8,661 nt of DNA. Origin: Deltaproteobacteria bacterium. Its GTDB lineage: Bacteria; Desulfobacterota; Desulfobacteria; Desulfobacterales; ETH-SRB1. Under the pieces are notes generated by a model. That model saw nothing but the letters and a program-made list of their open reading frames with translations. It did not search any database and was not told the origin of the DNA. Shown here piece after piece: positions 5,767 through 8,661 of the stretch. The stretch is from positions 1 through 8,661 of the forward strand of contig JAFCZU010000155.1 of assembly GCA_019314185.1 (NCBI GenBank). The letters are read 5' to 3'. Every line of letters begins with the position of its first letter. Within the stretch, counting starts at the first letter, position 1. The translations under genes were made by a program, and so were the position numbers.

Positions 5767-7725
5767 CTATTTGCTGGATGATAAAATTTGCTTTATTATC
5801 TCAAGATTTTTACTTGCTTCAGAATTATTGGGATTGATCTGCAAGGCTTTTAAAAAAAATACTTTGGCTTTTTTAAATTTCCCCTGCTTAAACAGTATCA
5901 GTCCTATTTTATTATAGGCTTGAACATAATCAGGTTTAAATTGAATCGATTTGACAAAATGAGTGGCGGCTTCCTTTGTTTTTCCCTGACTTAATAAAAT
6001 ATTCCCCAGGTTGTAGTGTGCTTTTGCATATTCCGGATTAATTCTGAGTGCCTGTCTATAGTGAAAAACAGCCTCCTTAAAGTTCCTTTGAGTAGACAGC
6101 ACATATCCTAGGTTATAGTGCGCATCAGCATTTTCGGAATTGGTTTTAAGTATCTCTCTATATTGTGATATGGCTTCATCAGGTTTTCCCTGCATAAACA
6201 ACACATTTGCAAGATTATTGCGCACGTCTGTTTTTTTTGGATTGATTTTAAGCACTTTGGTAAAATATAAAACCGCTTCATCATAATTTCCATCCTCAGA
6301 AAGAGCTGTTCCCAGATTGTAAAGCGCCCGGACGTAGTCAGGTTTTATTTTTAAGGACTCTTTATAATGGAAAATGGCCTTATCAAGATCTACCGAGCCC
6401 AGTGCCGTACCCAGATTGTTTTGCGCCTTATAATTGTTTTCAGTTACTTTAATGGCATTTTCAAACAATGTAATGGCGTTTTTCCAATGACCTATCTGAA
6501 AAAAAGTTCTAACTGTCAAGGTTGAAAGGATTATCATGGCAGATACACCAAAGAAGATTTTTCGATATTGCCATTTTTTCAGAAGGTCGGGAACACCCCA
6601 CGCAATAATAATAAAAAGCCCTATTAGAGGAATATAGGTGTAGCGATCGGCCATTGCCTGATTGCCCACCTGTACCAATCCGATAACCGGTATAAGGGTA
6701 CCAAGGTACCAAAACAGTCCAACCGCCATATACGGATATTTCTTTGACGACCGTATGGATAAAAATATGGCCACAGCGATCACTAAAGCCGCCCCAAATA
6801 TCTGCCATGCCGGCAACGTATTTCCAGGATGTGGATAAAAAACAGCCAGGTTTCTTGGCCAGATCGCTTTTAATATATAGCTTACATATGAAACAAGGGC
6901 ATTCGTGATACGGAGTTTTAACGACAACGCCTCTAAAGCTTTTACCGCACCTCCGCTTTTCTGAGCAAAAAAAGTCAAAACGCATGAAACAACTACCGGG
7001 ATAAAAAGAGGAATCTTTTCTAAAATGAGCCGAGAGGACCCTTTAAAGTAAAAAGATGTTTTTCCATATGATTGTGATAGACGATGATTCTCAAATTGAA
7101 ATCGTTTAAGCGGCCAGAAGTCCAGCAAAAGCAAAACAAATGGGAATGTTACCAGCATGGGCTTGGCCATAAGGCCTAAGCTAAGGAATACCATAACCAT
7201 CCAATAGTTCTTAGCGACTGGTGATTTGACATAACGGTAATATGCACCAATCATCAACAAACCAAAAAAGGTGCTCAAAACGTCTTTTCGCTCCGAAATC
7301 CACGCTACAGACTCCACATGGAGCGGATGCAATGCAAAAAGGGCTGCCACAAATGCACTTCTCCAGATCGTTCCGGTCATCAGTTTAAGCACTATAAATA
7401 ATAAAATGGTATTGGCCATATGGAGTATTAAATTTGTCCAATGGTGACCCATGGGGTTTAATCCATACAGTTCACAATCAATCATATGAGAAAGCCAGGT
7501 CAACGGATGCCAATTTGCGGAATGGAAAGTGGTAAAAGCCCAATTAAGTCCTTTAACCGTGAGCCCTTCCTGAACATTGAGATTTTCGGTAACATACAAT
7601 TCATCGTCATAACCAACAAAATCAATATTACTTGCTTGCCCATAGGCAACAAGAATCGCCAAAATCAAAAGCATACTAATTAGCAAGCTAAGTTGATGAC
7701 CCGAGGTAGTGTGTTTTTTTTTCAT
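5767..7725 (-). CDS. TMTC-like membrane glycosyltransferase with TPR domain
   Basis: The 652-aa protein joins a GT-C membrane domain (about 1-405, some 11-12 hydrophobic segments) to a C-terminal TPR array (about 412-645). After the first helix (11-28) comes the catalytic-type acidic pair in VGYDDELYV (D40-D41, first outer loop). Then follow NWHPLTWLSHMID (71-83), HPLHVESVAWISERKDVLS (133-151) and ADRYTYIPL (359-367). These blocks are shared with eukaryotic TMTC O-mannosyltransferases and many bacterial proteins of the same layout. About six TPRs follow, the first two residues short. Eukaryotic TMTCs use dolichol-phosphate mannose; bacterial members are presumed to use polyprenyl-phosphate sugars at the outer membrane face, with the TPRs binding the acceptor. 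The ATG at 7723-7725 is followed by nine A residues. No clear Shine-Dalgarno is present. It sits 85 bp after the GT39-type gene and 26 bp before the soluble GT2. Confidence 0.9.
   Translation of the reverse strand: MKKKHTTSGHQLSLLISMLLILAILVAYGQASNIDFVGYDDELYVTENLNVQEGLTVKGLNWAFTTFHSANWHPLTWLSHMIDCELYGLNPMGHHWTNLILHMANTILLFIVLKLMTGTIWRSAFVAALFALHPLHVESVAWISERKDVLSTFFGLLMIGAYYRYVKSPVAKNYWMVMVFLSLGLMAKPMLVTFPFVLLLLDFWPLKRFQFENHRLSQSYGKTSFYFKGSSRLILEKIPLFIPVVVSCVLTFFAQKSGGAVKALEALSLKLRITNALVSYVSYILKAIWPRNLAVFYPHPGNTLPAWQIFGAALVIAVAIFLSIRSSKKYPYMAVGLFWYLGTLIPVIGLVQVGNQAMADRYTYIPLIGLFIIIAWGVPDLLKKWQYRKIFFGVSAMIILSTLTVRTFFQIGHWKNAITLFENAIKVTENNYKAQNNLGTALGSVDLDKAIFHYKESLKIKPDYVRALYNLGTALSEDGNYDEAVLYFTKVLKINPKKTDVRNNLANVLFMQGKPDEAISQYREILKTNSENADAHYNLGYVLSTQRNFKEAVFHYRQALRINPEYAKAHYNLGNILLSQGKTKEAATHFVKSIQFKPDYVQAYNKIGLILFKQGKFKKAKVFFLKALQINPNNSEASKNLEIIKQILSSSK
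5824..6429 (-). repeat. TPR-encoding repeat tract within the TMTC-like gene
   Basis: Protein-level repeats of 34 residues at about 433-464 (32 aa, degenerate), 465-498, 499-532, 533-566, 567-600 and 601-634. They share the pattern A-x-x-N-L-G...G-x-x-x-E-A...Y-x-x-A-L-x-I-N-P. Copies at 533-566 and 567-600 are the most alike (AHYNLG in both). They are diverged at DNA level, so this is an old protein repeat and not a tandem DNA repeat. Confidence 0.85.
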
Positions 7726-7810
7726 GGATAAATTGGCTTTTTAAATTTCAATAATCAGAACTGCCCCCCTAATTTTATTAGAAGAAAAGTTGAACAAATC
7801 AATAGTATTA

Positions 7811-8661
7811 TCATTTGGCTTGAATTTCCCATATTGCATAGTTGTGATGTTCATAGATCATTTTCCAATATTTTTTAAAAAGATTCATAAAACGTTTAAT
7901 CTCTTCCTGTGAAAAATTATTTTTTAAATAATTGTCGACCAGATCGGTCCGCATTAGAATATGGGTAACGTCCATTGATTGTATATATTCCTTAAATTTT
8001 TCTTCTTTGGCAGAGATTGTCACCATATGACTTATTGTACTCATCCCAAATGAAGGTTCGTTTTTATAAGTTCTATCGAGGTAATATCCTCGACGTCCCA
8101 AAAACATGGTAAAAATCCTGGCATCATCAGGCAAATTATGGTTAATATATTCAACAGCATCGTAGTGCAAAAGATGACGTTTCAGAAAAGCCTCTCTGGT
8201 TTCCTTGCCCAACACATAGGGAATTGGATTTATAATTTCTATTCTTTTTTTAAAATAAGTAAGATTAAATATCAGCAAGATGGCTACACCCGTAATAATA
8301 AAAATCTTGGCTATTGATTTAACATGTTTCCCGAACCGAAGAGAAGAATAAAGCGTTCTCTCCTCCAATTTATCCACAAGGTCTTTTATCCCCATGACAG
8401 CAATAATGGCAAGAAATGGCAGAACAGGAAGAATATACCGAACCTGCTTGGCAGTTAAGAAATAAGCCATTATTACAAAAAAAACAGAAAAGAGCACAAA
8501 GAGAAGTTTGTCTTTAACATATCTTTTGCTAAGCAATATAAAGGGTAAAAAAACGATTAGAATCGGATTTAGGGCGCCTTGAAAATATTGATAGCTATTA
8601 TCTCTTCCCTGAAAAAACATACGTATGGGAATCAGTAATGTTTCCCAAAAACTTTCGCCGT
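7811..8661 (-). CDS. GT39/ArnT-like membrane glycosyltransferase, C-terminal part (cut by right edge)
   Basis: The frame stays open through the right edge: upstream of the Met at 8620 it reads GESFWETLLIPIR without a stop, so that Met is internal and 283 C-terminal residues are visible. LLIPIRMFFQGRDNS leads into hydrophobic helices (LNPILIVFLPFILL, LLFVLFSVFFVIMAYFL), then KQVRYILPVLPFLAII, the R-Y-x-L-P-x-x-P-x-L signature of the PMT/GT39 superfamily. One more helix (IFIITGVAILLIFNLTYF) precedes a soluble tail of about 150 residues with YDAVEYINHNLPDDARI, FLGRRGYYLDR and THILMRTDLVDNYL. The catalytic first outer loop lies beyond the window. Family members move a sugar from a polyprenyl-phosphate carrier to lipid or protein outside the membrane. 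Stop TGA is at 7811-7813; the next gene begins 85 bp later. Superfamily placement is good; acceptor unknown. Confidence 0.85.
   Translation of the reverse strand, partial: GESFWETLLIPIRMFFQGRDNSYQYFQGALNPILIVFLPFILLSKRYVKDKLLFVLFSVFFVIMAYFLTAKQVRYILPVLPFLAIIAVMGIKDLVDKLEERTLYSSLRFGKHVKSIAKIFIITGVAILLIFNLTYFKKRIEIINPIPYVLGKETREAFLKRHLLHYDAVEYINHNLPDDARIFTMFLGRRGYYLDRTYKNEPSFGMSTISHMVTISAKEEKFKEYIQSMDVTHILMRTDLVDNYLKNNFSQEEIKRFMNLFKKYWKMIYEHHNYAIWEIQAK

Noticed and set aside
5824..6429. Repeated blocks as a possible CRISPR or tandem DNA repeat
   Set aside because: The periodicity is 34 residues (102 bp) at protein level with diverged DNA, which is a TPR array.
6509..6985. 158-aa minus-strand frame inside the TMTC-like gene
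   Set aside because: It is a shifted reading of well-supported coding sequence and shows no recognisable motif.
7811..8620. A complete 269-aa protein starting at the Met at 8620
   Set aside because: The frame continues without a stop to the right edge, and the upstream residues (ETLLIPIR) fit the family, so the gene is partial and that Met is internal.

Overview
The window is AT-rich bacterial DNA in which every gene I can support lies on the minus strand, so transcription runs from right to left. The protein styles (a membrane/TPR glycosyltransferase, DPM1-like family-2 glycosyltransferases, a cobalamin-binding radical SAM protein, and orphan AbiEii and AAA/DUF4143 genes) resemble environmental Desulfobacterota and related Gram-negative lineages. 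That placement is an impression from family knowledge; nothing in the window proves it.

Right part (4994-8661), in transcription order: the C-terminal part of a GT39-type membrane glycosyltransferase that runs off the right edge; a 652-aa TMTC-like membrane glycosyltransferase with about six TPRs; and a cytoplasmic DPM1-like GT2 with a good ribosome binding site. They look like a polyprenyl-phosphate-sugar glycosylation module: the soluble GT2 could charge the lipid carrier and the GT-C enzymes could use it outside the membrane.

Middle part (1896-4993): a 464-bp gene-free stretch holds a GC-rich structured element, a possible promoter and a small hairpin. It is followed by an accessory segment unrelated to sugar transfer: a 63-aa helical protein overlapping a nucleotidyltransferase (a toxin-antitoxin-like layout), an AAA ATPase with a DUF4143 nuclease-like C-terminus and its own likely promoter, and an AbiEii-type nucleotidyltransferase fragment cut off just after its active-site motif.

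Left part (1-1893): glycosylation genes resume. A membrane-anchored DPM-like GT2 is broken by what looks like an internal deletion of roughly 80-90 bp with a frameshift. Next come an intact GT2 and, overlapping its stop by ATGA, the start of a B12-binding radical SAM protein cut by the left edge.

The main points of interest are the broken DPM-like gene, the accessory segment between two sets of glycosylation genes, the chimeric AbiEii remnant at the segment's edge, and the small-protein/nucleotidyltransferase pair. No tRNA, rRNA, CRISPR array or transposase was seen.
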